From Zygaena filipendulae (taxonomy: Eukaryota; Arthropoda; Insecta; Lepidoptera; Zygaenidae): a stretch of 64,000 nt of DNA. Positions 13,503 through 25,731 of this stretch are shown in pieces. The stretch lies in contig OU015659.1 of the NCBI GenBank assembly GCA_907165275.2, positions 1,964,501-2,028,500 on the forward strand, given 5' to 3'. The notes under the pieces are model-generated. The model saw only the letters and a list, made by a program, of their open reading frames with translations. It did no database searches and was not told the DNA's origin. Position 1 is the first letter of the stretch. Every line of letters starts with the position of its first letter. The translations under genes were made by a program, and so were the position numbers.

Positions 13503-13724
13503 AGATTTCGTTCATAGCCACCATAGCTAACCAAGTATTTGCGAGATACGCGATCAAAAAATCAGTTTGACCTGTTCTTTTAACTATAGAATGAAACAAG
13601 TTTTTTTTTTTTATTTGTGTAATTATTTGACTAGTTACATATCTTAGAATAAGCAATGTACATACATTGCTTCCATGAAAAATTTGATACAGTCGATGGG
13701 CACAAATCACAAAAAACACTTTTT

Positions 13725-14318
13725 CATTACTCATACTCGGAAAGTAGGTCTGAAGTTGCCTGAGAAGCGGGTTGAAAGTAACCCTTTTCAGCCCTAGGGA
13801 GAATCGCTTTCAACTGACAACTGTCAAATTATTAAAAAAAAAACTAGGTCTATTTTCACATTTCTATTGAACCATGTTTCAACTTTCTATACAGCCAGCG
13901 CGATGTAAAATTGAAATAACGTATTAATTAAAATAAAATTCACTCACTTTTTCTTAAGCTAATTCCTATTTATATTTTTTTATTTTCTTTAATTAATACT
14001 TAATAATTAAAGATAATATTTTTTTTAGGTCGCCACAATGTAAATAAAGAATACTGGCTGAATAGCTAGCCGGCCAAAGAAAAAGAAATAGGTGGGAAAG
14101 TGTCAAGCGACTATCCGATCTTCACTCATTTTTTCTTTAGCTAATTCCTATTTTTATTTTGACTTTCCTTGCATTCGTAATGAAAAGCACAGTGTTATCC
14201 TCGGGAGAAAGACTTATTTAGTCCCTCGATCTATTGGCGCCCTCGCTACGCTCAGGCGCCAAACCCCGTCTCGGGACTAAATAAGTTACTTTCACCCCTA
14301 GGATAACAATGTACTATT
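13725..14318 (+). mobile_element. Hairpin-ended repeat element, copy 2
   Basis: Runs from CTCATACTCGGAAAGTAGGT to GTTACTTTCACCCCTAGGAT. It is longer than copy 1 near 13990-14120. Confidence 0.7.
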
Positions 14319-14611
14319 ACGCGGTAACCTGAAACGGAATAAAGGCGCGTTCTTTGTTACCTGAAATAGCGGGCTGGTTTAATGTTTTACGGTCGCATGA
14401 AACATACTGTTTCAGTTTTACCACCGAACGGCAGGCGTCGCATTTCTTTACGGATTTCCTGAAATCCGTTGCTACTGTATTACATTTTAGCTAGATACTC
14501 ATTGTTTATTTAGATTCACACTAGTAGTAGTAGCTATAGGCTGAGAACTGGAGAAGTACGTAGAAGCTTTAGACCTGTGAGCCACGACGGGGATGTGGAC
14601 TACTTTTGGAA

Positions 14612-14900
14612 ATAAAAATTCTAATTAGTCCGTCAGTTAGAAAATAAAAAAACAATTCACACGTATTTTTTGCTTTTTTAAATAAATTAAATTAAAATAT
14701 ACAGAGATAAAGCGCATTAAAGTTGGGGTCGTGACGTCACTAACCGCTAAAACTGCCATACAAACTGTCAGAATAGTGACGTCACACTAAATTTCAACTC
14801 AATATATCGCCGTTATTTTTTGATTGCGTAAAAAAGGAAAAAATACGTGTTCAATATTTTTTATAATCTACAAAACGGACTAAAAAATAAAAATTAGTCA
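14612..14900. mobile_element. MITE with TTAGTCCGT ends
   Basis: Same blocks as 45736-46020, including two GTGACGTCAC sites, which are CRE-like palindromes. Confidence 0.75.
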
Positions 14901-15310
14901 ACATGCCCATTATTTCTATTAGGCTACCCCACTCTTGGGGCACTCTTGGTGTCAAAAGAGTTTGAGAACATCCTTGAATCGACAAGTGCACTTCATGATA
15001 TAATACTTCACTGTATTGAAGACTAAATTTTAAAATTGCACCTACCTATTGTGTAACGACACGCCTGCAAATTGCACGAAACGATAGCTCCCAAAGTGGT
15101 GTGCGCACGAGACTTTTACATAAACGTTTGGACGCGGCACGCTCTTGAATTAGCATCAGCGACACGTATCACTTAACACTGAATTGACTGATAGACTGTT
15201 AACAATGGTTTACCTACACGAGCGATGGGCGCCGATACCGTCATAGCACGGTAGATATAAGTTGGCAAGATGCATAGAAAAAGATTGAGAAATAAAGGTT
15301 TTATTATTTT

Positions 15311-15495
15311 CTAGCCGTCCTCTGCGGTTTCACCCGCGGTAATTTCGGAGTTCCCGCAGGAATTCCAGGATAAAATATAAATATAAACCCTGCTCATGAA
15401 TCACTCTATCTATTGGTGAAAACCGCATGAAATCCGTTGCATAGTTTTAAAGATCTAAGCATTAGGGACAGACAGCGGGAAGCGACTTTGTTTTA
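15311..15495 (-). mobile_element. Helitron copy
   Basis: Starts CTAGCCGTCCTCTGCGGTTT. Confidence 0.65.
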
Positions 15496-15554
15496 TTTTA
15501 TACTATGTAGTTAAGTCACTGTTTGAATAAAAACTTGAGATGCCTCGATTGTAT

Positions 15555-15665
15555 AGATGGGCAATCGGCGGGTTAAACTCAATAAAAGCCTGCCATCTTC
15601 GGGTTTAAGCCCGAGTTTAAAATGGTAGGCTTTGCCGGGTCGCCGGGTTCATTGCCCCATCTATA
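15555..15665. mobile_element. Short hairpin MITE
   Basis: GATGGGCAAT...ATTGCCCCATC ends, with a central TCGGGTTTAAGCCCGA palindrome. Confidence 0.55.
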
Positions 15666-16196
15666 CTCGATTACTTACCCACGTCGTTATTATAGCCTGA
15701 TTCACTCAGTATTCACTCAGTATTTCCTACATTTTTTCAGCAAAGAATATTATTTTTAGAGTTTTTTTACTATTTTTAATTTTTAGATTACCTATTGTTG
15801 TTTTCTTTATTGTTTGTTACCATTGAAGTGATGAGTTATTAGTTACCATTATTAATATAACTTTGGTATCCGCGGAAGACCAGCGATTGTGGTTTGCGCC
15901 ACAACAATGCTGAGCGGGGACCTTTTTTGGTATAATATACTGTATAAAAAATGTTAAACTAGTATTAAGATTATTACCAAAATAAACTTTTTATTATTAT
16001 AAATTATTTAACTCTGCTTGCTTGACCACCAATTAAAATTGATGGTCGCTTTTTGAATGTGCATCGGTGGGCTTCCATTTTGCGAGATGACATTCCACCT
16101 GTCCACCCGAAGCCATTTGTTGGAATGACCTGCCGGAGCCTGTCTTTACTCCAAGCTATAAATTGGACCATGTCACGACTCAAGTAAATAGGCATT

Positions 16197-16330
16197 TTAT
16201 TTATTTATTTATTTAAACTTTATGCTTAAAGATGGTACCAAAGCGGACTTAATGCCACAGTGGCATCTTCTGCCAGTCAACCTTCAGGTAGTTCAGAGAG
16301 CTCACTTGGAGGTGGTATTTGATTGGCAGA
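16197..16330. repeat. Interspersed repeat fragment
   Basis: TTAATGCCACAGTGGCATCT and CTGCCAGTCAACCTTCAGGT; the same pattern recurs at 58640-58700. Confidence 0.45.
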
Positions 16331-16644
16331 CGTGCTATCGAAGATTTCTTGCGAGAATCTCAAAAATCATTTTGGTGCGAATAAATAAACTTTAGTACTT
16401 CCTTGATAAAATTTGAACATTCTTCTTCGAAACCAAAAAAAATATATAATCCGTAAATATCGATGAGATCACGATATAATAGAATCGATCAAAAAATAAT
16501 TATTTGGCACTTCTTACTATGAATTCATGTGCCCGGGTCAATTGTGATGACTTCATTTATGTTTATACGTACATTGTAGGTATTATAATAATGTGGGAAG
16601 TTTATTAACTTGGTGCCAATAACAATTTAACGTTTATCGACTTA

Positions 16645-16961
16645 CTAGCTGTTCGCGGTTTCGCCCGCATTAGTTTAGGAGATCCCGCGGGTGTTCCGAG
16701 ATGAAAGCACTTACTATCCTATATTTTTACCTAACCTAACCTTGACAACGTATAGGTAGTAGGTATGCAAAATGTAATGTAGTTTACCCGCGTTAATTTC
16801 GAAATTACCGTGGGAATTCCGGGATAATCCTTCTCTATACCCCTGATAACGTGTATGCAAATTGCAAAATTTCGTGGTGATCGGTTGAGCCGTTTAGCCG
16901 TAAAAGCGTTACAAAAAAACAAACAAACAAACTCACTTTCGCATATATAATATTAGTAAGT
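16645..16961 (-). mobile_element. Two joined Helitron copies
   Basis: A first 3' hairpin at 16645 and a second at about 16787. One 5' end is at TATAATATTAGTAAG. Confidence 0.65.
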
Positions 16962-17069
16962 TAGAACATTTAGTTTCTTCACACAAATCTTCAGAACGAA
17001 TAAAAGCAATACTTACAAACAGTATTTGGTATAATTATAGTAAGGTTAAAAGGACATTTAAGGTTTAAC

Positions 17070-20000
17070 ACGTCTGTCAAGCTAGAAAGGTCAAGTCGGC
17101 AGAATCAATTGATTTTTAGGTCAAAATTTAGTGCTCAATTAGTGCTAATTTAGTGCTGAAAAAAAAAAATTTGGTGCTGTGATAGGTGGAACAAAAATGA
17201 GAACACTGCTAACTTTTTATTAAGCTAGCAGTGTACCGTTCGTGACCGCGTTACAATACAGTTGCAGCGGAATTCGCATGGGCTAATAATTTAGTGCTCA
17301 ATTAGTGCTGCCATTGTAGCGAAAAATTTTTGAAAAATAATCGTTTTTGAATTTTTTTTCAAATAAAATACTGTACTAGCGACACCGGCCGGTCTAAAGG
17401 CTCAAAAACGGGAACTGATGAAATTGAAACACGTCACCATTTAGCGCTCAATTAGTGCTGCCAGTATAATAAAGAATTTTTGAAAAATAACTTTTTTTTT
17501 TTAATTTTTTTCAATAACTTTTACTTAATTAAGCTAGCAGATTTAGCTAGCAGTGTACCTTTCGTGACCGCGTTATGATACAGTTGCAGCGGAATCCGCA
17601 TGAGCTAATAATTTAGTGCTCAATTAGTGCTGCCATTGTAGCGAAAAATTTTTGAAAAATAATCGTTTTTGAATTTTTTTTTCAAATAAAATACTGTACT
17701 AGCGACACCGACCGGTCTAAGAGCTCAAAAACGGGAACTGATGAAATTGAAACATGTCACCATTTAGCGCTCAATTAGTGCTGCCAGTATAATAAAGAAT
17801 TTTTGAAAAATAACCTTTTTTTTAATTTTTTTCAATAACTTTTACTTAATTAAGCTAGCAGATTTAGCTAGCAGTGTACCTTTCGTGACCGCGTTATGAT
17901 ACAGTTGCAGCGGAATCCGTATGAGCTAATAATTTAGTGCTCAATTAGTGCTGCCATTGTAGCGAAAAATTTTTTAAAAATAATCGTTTTTGAATTTTTT
18001 TTCAAATAAAATACTGTACTAGCGACACCGGCCGGTCTAAGAGCTCAAAAACGGGAACTGATGAAATTGAAACACGTCACCATTTAGCGCTCAATTAGTG
18101 CTGCCAGTATAATAAAGAATTTTTGAAAAATAACCTTTTTTTAAATTTTTTTCAATAACTTTTATTTTATTTGAAAAAAAATCAAAAACGATTATTTTTC
18201 AAAAAATTTTCGCTACAATGGCAACACTAATTGAGCACTAAATTATTAGCTCATGCGGATTCCGCTGCAACGTATTCCGCTGTATCATAACGCGGTTACG
18301 AAAGGTACACTGCTAGCTAAATCTGCTAGCTTAATTAAGTAAAAGTTATTGAAAAAAATTAAAAAAAAAGGTTATTTTTCAAAAATTCTTTATTATACTG
18401 GCAGCACTAATTGAGCGCTAAATGGTGACGTGTTTCAATTTCATCAGTTCCCGTTTTTGAGCTCTTAGACCGGCCGGTGTCGCTAGTACAGTATTTTATT
18501 TGAAAAAAAATTCAAAAACGATTATTTTTCAAAAATTTTTCGCTACAATGGCAGCACTAATTGAGCACTAAATTATTAGCTCATGCGGATTCCGCTGCAA
18601 CTGTATCATAACGCGGTCACGAAAGGTAACACTGCTAGCTAAATCTGCTAGCTTAATTAAGTAAAAGTTATTGAAAAAAATTAAAAAAAAGGTTATTTTT
18701 CAAAAATTCTTTATTATACTGGCAGCACTAATTGAGCGCTAAATGGTGACGTGTTTCAATTTCATCAGTTCCCGTTTTTGAGCTCTTAGACCGGCCGGTG
18801 TCGCTAGTACAGTATTTTATTTGAAAAAAAAATCAAAAACGTTTATTTTTCAAAAATTTTTCGCTACAATGTCAGCACTAATTGAACACTAAATTATTAG
18901 CTCATGCGGATTCCGCTGCAACTGTATCATAACGCGGTCACAAAAGGTACACTGCTAGCTAAATCTGCTAGCTTAATTAAGTAAAAGTTATTGAAAAAAA
19001 TTAAAAAAAAGGTTATTTTTTAAAAATTCTTTATTATACTGGCAGCACTAATTGAGCGCTAAATGGTGACGTGTTTCAATTATCAGTTCCCGTTTTTGAG
19101 CTCTTAGACCGGCCGGTGTCGCTAGTACAGTATTTTATTTGAAAAAAAATTCAAAAACGATTATTTTTCCAAAAATTTTCGCTACAATGGCAGCACTAAT
19201 TGAGCACTAAATTATTAGCTCATGCGGATTCCGCTGCAACTGTATCATAACGCGGTCACGAAAGGTACACTGCTAGCTAAATCTGCTAGCTTAAATAAGT
19301 AAAAGTTATTGAAAAAAATTAAAAAAAGGTTATTTTTCAAAAATTCTTTATTATACTGGCAGCACTAATTGAGCGCTAAATGGTGACGTGTTTCAATTTC
19401 ATCAGTTCCCGTTTTTGAGCTCTTAGACCGGCCGGTGTCGCTAGTACAGTATTTTATTTGAAAAAAAATTCAAAAACGATTATTTTTCAAAAAATTTTCG
19501 CTACAATGGCAGCACTAATTGAGCACTAAATTATTAGCTCATGCGGATTCCGCTGCAACTGTATCATAACGCGGTCACGAAAGGTACACTGCTAGCTAAA
19601 TCTGCTAGCTTAATTAAGTAAAAGTTATTGAAAAAAATTAAAAAAAAGGTTATTTTTTAAAAATTCTTTATCATACTGGCAGCACTAATTGAGCGCTAAA
19701 TGGTGACGTGTTTCAATTATCAGTTCCCGTTTTTGAGCTCTTAGACCGGCCGGTGTCGCTAGTACAGTATTTTATTTGAAAAAAATTCAAAAACGATTAT
19801 TTTTCAAAAAATTTTCGCTACAATGGCAGCACTAATTGAGCACTAAATTATTAGCTCATGCGGATTCCGCTGCAACTGTATCATAACGCGGTCACGAAAG
19901 GTACACTGCTAGCTAAATCTGCTAGCTTAATTAAGTAAAAGTTATTGAAAAAAATTAAAAAAAGGTTATTTTTCAAAAATTATTTATTATACTGGCAGCA

Positions 20001-20385
20001 CTAATTGAGCGCTAAATGGTGACGTGTTTCAATTTCATCAGTTCCCGTTTTTGAGCCCTTAGACCGGCCTGTGTCGCTAGTACAGTATTTTATTTGAAAA
20101 AAAATTCAAAAACGATTATTTTTCAAAAATTTTTCGCTACAATGGCAGCACTAATTGAGCACTAAATTATTAGCCCATGCGAAATCCACTGCAACTGTAT
20201 TGTAACGCGGTCACGAACGGTACACTGCTAGCTTAATAAAAAGTTAGCAGTGTTCTCATTTTTGTTCCACCTATCACAGCACCAAATTTTTTTTTTCAGC
20301 ACTAAATTAGCACTAATTGAGCACTAAACTTTGACCTAAAAATCAATTGATTCTGCCGACTTGACCTTTCTAGCTTGACAGACGT
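17070..20385. mobile_element. 3.3-kb foldback-like element with tandem-repeat arms
   Basis: Ends are ACGTCTGTCAAGCTAGAAAG and its complement, about 230 bases of terminal inverted repeat per side. A perfect 9-bp direct repeat AGGTTTAAC flanks the element (17061-17069 and 20386-20394). Inside, units of about 320 bases containing TTTAGTGCTCAATTAGTGCT run forward for nearly three copies to about 18165, then run inverted for more than six copies to the right end. No coding frame is present. Long arms with tandem units plus a 9-bp duplication match Foldback-type elements; MULE-type elements also make 9-bp duplications. Confidence 0.85.
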
Positions 20386-20442
20386 AGGTTTAACGCGTGT
20401 CAAAAGAAAATCTTTAGTATTAGGTAATTTCTGTAAGAATTT

Positions 20443-20860
20443 TAAGGTCCGTATTCCAGGTGACTCAGATCACGTTTCTCTTGAGATTAGTTTTAAGCTC
20501 AAATCATAACTCAAGCGTACATCTTATTATAGAATGCGTTTTAAGTTCTAATCACTTGAAACTAGTCTTTAGTAGAGATTCTGAACTCTGATTGGTTCTA
20601 ATCAATTGAAACTAGTCTTGAGTAGAGATTTTGAACTCTGATTGGTTGAGTGGTCTTGACATGACAGACGTAAACAAAGATCGAATCTTTGCTTGAGTAT
20701 AGGTTAGTACTCAAGCGTCGTTCTAGGATAAGGAAATAACTCAGCTGCATGTTTATTGATGAATCTCGTTTCAAGTAAGGTTCTAAAATTAAAGCTTTAC
20801 TTGAAATTAGTTTTAAAACTAGATTCATGACTTGAGTAACCTTTTGGAATACGGACCTTA
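20443..20860. mobile_element. MITE with AAGGTCCGTATTCCA ends
   Basis: Left TAAGGTCCGTATTCCA and right TGGAATACGGACCTTA are perfect inverts. The interior contains two TCTGAACTCTGATTGGTT blocks in tandem. It lies 50 bases beyond the foldback element. Confidence 0.8.
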
Positions 20861-20984
20861 GACACGCATCAGACAACACCAATATCTTTTACATTCGTCT
20901 CATACAAAATTATTGAAAGTTACAGTATACGTTTTGTTTTATAATTTAGGTTCGGCATCAAATAAAAATAGCGTTACCCTAAAG

Positions 20985-21131
20985 TGTTTGTATGTTTTTT
21001 TGTTACGCTTTCACGCCTAACCGATATTTTTGAGATTTTGCATAGGTACACGTCGACTGAGGTATACAGAAAAGGACGAAGGGTAGGTACTTTTCCGAAA
21101 CTAACGCGGGTGAAATGCGGGGAACAGCTAG
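20985..21131 (+). mobile_element. Helitron copy, 5' end short
   Basis: TTGTTACGCTTTCACGCC through ACGCGGGTGAAATGCGGGGA to CAGCTAG. Confidence 0.65.
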
Positions 21132-21372
21132 TATACATATAATCAACGATACGATTGTGTAACAACTAATAAGTCTCATACAAATACGACACTGTTCAGT
21201 TTAGCACGTCTAGGTATAATTATTGCAACGTTAAATGAAATAAACCATATTTTGCGTACATAGGTATACAAAATTCGTTGAATCACTGACTTACTGAGAA
21301 CTAAATAAAATAATTGTTGACGCTGAATGACACTTAATTGCTAGATAGTCAAGTGTCTCTACTTTATAGGTA

Positions 21373-21445
21373 CTAGCAGCTCTACCCTGCGTTTTCATCG
21401 ACGTTTAGTTTAGTATTTTCGCGACAACTCCGGGATAAAAAAAGA
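21373..21445 (-). mobile_element. Helitron 3' fragment
   Basis: CTAGCAGCTCTACCCTGCGT and CGACAACTCCGGGATAAAA. Confidence 0.4.
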
Positions 21446-21754
21446 TTTTAGAAATAGTTTTTTTTTAATAATTTTCCAATTGCGTTACAAAATCGATTAT
21501 TAAATCCCATTGAATATTATACTCGTATTTTAAGTTTTAACCTTAAAAATATTGAAAGCGTTACTCTGGTATAGTTTCACAAACGTCCACTATACTGCGG
21601 ATTCTCACTAAAAAGTAGATTGATTATACAATATACTAGCAGGGCAATTATGTAACTTTTTTTGTTATCATATTTCAGTTTCAATCAGCGATTTTGTGAT
21701 TAGTTAATCATGTTTAGGCAGCTTCAACTTTTGAAGTGTGTTTGTTTATTTTTC

Positions 21755-22140
21755 ATTACTCATACTCGGAAAGTAGGTCTGAAGTTGCCTGAGAAGCGGG
21801 TTGAAAGTAACACTTTTCAGCCCTAGGGAGAATCGCTTTCAACTGACAGCTGGATACTGCAGAAACTCAAGTTTTTTTTTATGTCATAGGGGGCATACTT
21901 ACTGGCCAGTAGCACACCTAATGGTTGATTTATGTAAAATAAAATTCACTCATTTTTTTCTTTAGCTAATTCCTATTTTTATTTTGACTTTCCTTGCATT
22001 CGTAATGAAAAGCACAGTGTTATCCTCGGGAGAAAGACTTATTTAGTCCCTCGATCTATTGGCGTCTTCGCTACGCTCGGGCGCCAAACCCCGTCTCGGG
22101 ACTAAATAAGTTACTTTCACCCCTAGGATAACAATGTACT
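21755..22140 (+). mobile_element. Hairpin-ended repeat element, copy 3
   Basis: Same ends as copy 2, but the middle is replaced by a short AGGGGGCATACTTACTGGCC segment that resembles a piece at 34140. Confidence 0.65.
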
Positions 22141-22616
22141 ATTGGTTGATTGCTAGATATTGTAAGTGTCAAAACGTGCATATTGTAATCTCAAAACCGC
22201 CACGTTTTCGATTGCAACCGAAAAATAATAGAAACAAAATTTAAATGACCTCAGGTTGAAAAACCAACCGTTCAACTGACCTTTTTTGAAAGTGTAAACG
22301 ATAATATTGGTTATTGAATCGTCTTGTCATCGAGAAAGTTTAAGCCGTTGAAGTGGAAAATAAGGTATCATTTTTTTTAGCGTAGCCACGAATCACTGAA
22401 GCAAGCGAAACGAGCAGACTTTGATGGCCGATGTTTCGAGACCGATTCTTCTTGGAAATTTGAAATAGTACTTTTACTTAATTTATGATTTTTTTGTGTT
22501 TTTACTCTTCTTTGATCCCCCCCCCCTCTCATTCAATTTTCAATAGGTCGATTTTAATGTGTTATTATAAAAAAAACAAACATAAAACCAAATATTTTCA
22601 TATAACATATAAACAA

Positions 22617-22912
22617 CTAGCTGTCCCCCGCGATTTCATCCGCGGTAATTTCACAGTTCCCGCGGGAATCCCGGGAAAAAAGCACTCTGTGTCCTTCTTT
22701 GTACCCCTGACACTGACAGTAGTTTACGGCGATAAGCAGCTCCCCGCATTAATTCCGGAGTTCCCGCGGGAATTCCGGGATAAAAACTTTTCTATCTTTT
22801 AAGTTGGACCATATTATAAATGGTTACAAAATTTAATCAAAATCCGTTCAGTAGTTTCGGAGTCCATCGCGGACAAACAACGTCACACGTGATTTATATA
22901 TATTAAGAAGAT
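22617..22912 (-). mobile_element. Two joined Helitron copies
   Basis: 3' hairpins at 22617 and about 22738. The right one belongs to the GGAGTCCATCGCGGAC subtype seen at 8312. Confidence 0.7.
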
Positions 22913-23999
22913 AATAATAGGTATAATATGCAGGTAGGTGTAACCTTTGACTCGAATATTATCCTCTCTTTTATTTTTTGTGGAAAAGCAACAATTTAAA
23001 GCGCAGCAACCCAATTCGTGTCAGCTCGTTAGCATCTTGAAGAGTGCTATCTAAAGACAAGACACTCACTGACCGGCCGCGTTCTCCTCGCACTCGCCGA
23101 GTACACTTCAGCCGATCCCCTCTGATTTTGTCCTAATCTGATGAATAAACGATTCTTATTGCGATAACATTAAAGACTGACATTTTATTTACTGAACGCC
23201 GACTTCTTTTATGCGAAAATCCATAAAAAGAAGAAAGAAAACTGTTGTTTTTTTATACGCGTATTTTTGTATTATTTTTCTTTGTGATTTGGCTCTCCAC
23301 CACTGATGTGTTGTAATAGAAGTAGGTACATAGAATCAACAGGCATGAAATGCATTCGTCGCAAGCAGTGATGCAACTTCACGGGTAGTGGAACCACCTT
23401 ACAACTTCGCGACGTTTACGCACACATAAATTGTTTGTGTGCTTCCATCCATTCATCCATTGTCTTAAAAATTAATCATGACACCTACCTATCTCGAAAT
23501 AAATCCGCGCGGAGGCGGGGGGATATTAAGCAATGCCTTTAGACTAATCTTGTCGCCCAAAACTTCAAGAATGATTTATAGCCTTAATATTTGTTAAAGC
23601 GCACCCCATGGCGACATTTTCCCATTAATAAATAATAGATACGAAATAGCAATGCGTGCAAGGGTCACCTGGACCCACAAAAGTTATTATTCTATTCCGA
23701 TATCTGTGGACTGGACCTATACATTTTATTGCATCCCCTTCGCCCGTCTACGAAACCGAAATTACGAAGTGGACGACCGAAAAGATTGCATTAGCTAGTA
23801 ACTTAAGGGGCTCCACACCTTCCACTAGCGACACGTGAAAAAAAATTCATCTAAGGCAGAAATTGAAAAAGTTTAAGTAAAAGTTTAACTATTTTTTTAT
23901 TATAGGTTATAGGGTTTATACCTTCTTTTGCAGAATTTATACCTATAAACAAACATAGATATGAAAACCGAACGAAACAGCCACTTTTGACCATTTTGA

Positions 24000-24018
24000 A
24001 AGAAAGAAAGAAAGAAAA
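24000..24018. repeat. GAAA microsatellite
   Basis: Four to five GAAA units. Confidence 0.8.
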
Positions 24019-24600
24019 GGTACAAAATAATTATAATACATAACTATAAGAGAGTGGCGTGCGTGTGTCTCATCCAGTAGGATAGTAAAGATGTCGAAAG
24101 TAGACACCGATTATGTAGGCAGTCGAAGCATCTAAATATACCACAGTGTTGTTATTTTTAAAAACCAATTAAGCTTTAATTACTTCAGCACCCCAAGGTC
24201 GCGGCGACCCCAAGTCATTCGGCGAGGGTGCATATTAGTTATTACACGGAATATTCCTGGTCACCCCGCTTTTGGCGAGTGTGGCCGTGAGTCATGCTGA
24301 TAGGTAGGTAGGCACTCGTATTATGTGGGGGTGTTGTATATAATATGGATTATTTTGTTACATCATTCGGAAACAGTCGGTTTATCTGCTGCGATTTCGC
24401 CCACCTTGCCATAAATGTTTTATTTTATTTTATTTTTCTTTATTTGGATTACCAACGATCATACAATAATAAAAATATTAAACAATACATATACCTAATA
24501 ATAATAATCCACTTCACAACACACAGATCAACTTTATCCCATACGATTTGTTTTAGCGAGTGCCAGCTAGTGTAAATCACTTTGCAGCTTTATGACACAA

Positions 24601-24786
24601 CTAGCTGCGCCCCGCGGTTTCACCCGCGGTAATTTCGGAGTTCCCGCGGGAACTCCGGGATTTAAAGTACCCTATGTTCTTCTCTGTACCCCTGACAACG
24701 TGCATGCCAAATTTCATCCAAATTTTGCGTGATTGAGTAACAAACATCCAAACATCCACACTTTCACATTTAATATATTAGTAGGA
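24601..24786 (-). mobile_element. Helitron copy, complete
   Basis: CTAGCTGCGCCCCGCGGTTT to TATATTAGTAGGA. Confidence 0.75.
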
Positions 24787-25691
24787 TTATTTCAACTCGG
24801 TTACCTATTTATTGTGAGGGTGTCGATGTCATCCCAGTTCGGTTTTTTTTACAGTAGCTAAAAGAACACCAAATTTTTGTGACACTTATTTTATTCTAAA
24901 CTTTTACAAAGCACTTTTGTTGTAGGTCACACTTTTTATGTGGGGGAGTATTGCTCCCTTCCAAGGTCTTACTCAACATATTGTAATTGTTAACAAGTAA
25001 AGTCATAACGTGACAACTAGGGTTGGAATAGTATGCGGTTGAAATGGTTAAGTACCTATCTATTGAATTGTAATGGATACAGAAACAAATAATTATACTA
25101 CGAAATCTTCATGAAATTTTGCATACACATTGTCAGGGGTACAAAACATCCAGAAAATAAGGTACTTGAGGAATACAAATTGGATTGACAGATAATATAA
25201 CAAAAAGAGTAACAAGCAATGTCTCTACACAAAAAAAAGCCATGGACAGGGGTGCAAAATGAGTAATTGTAGATGAAATTGGTGATATAGATTCATTACT
25301 TTTGAATTTCAATCAGTTATTTTTTTAGGTCATGATTTTAATTTATAATTTTTTGAACCTAATTAAACAAAGACATTCTCCAAGCTGATAGATTCAAACA
25401 TGTTTAGATTAATTTGATTTAGAAATTGTGAAAAAAATTACTTGGTTATAAATTACTTAGAAAACATGCCCTCTGTAATTTTTGCAGTTTAACTATTGTT
25501 GCCTGGAAGAAATTGCTTTTCGGCAATTTTAAGCCAGGCTGGGTTATCTTTTACATTTTAGTGTACCTACTTCTGTTTCATGTTTTTTTATGATGATAAA
25601 GATTATTTATATAAATTTAAGTAGACTTTTATTTAATGTTATATATTATGTTATTATGACTACACAGTATAATACAAATCATACCTACAGA

Positions 25692-25731
25692 AATACAGCT
25701 TGCATGCAAAATACAGCTTGCATGCAAAATT
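25692..25731. repeat. Short tandem duplication
   Basis: ATACAGCTTGCATGCAAA occurs twice in a row; each copy contains the palindrome TTGCATGCAA. Confidence 0.8.

Noticed and set aside
22485..22802. 105-codon plus-strand frame
   Set aside because: Its second half reads through two Helitron copies.
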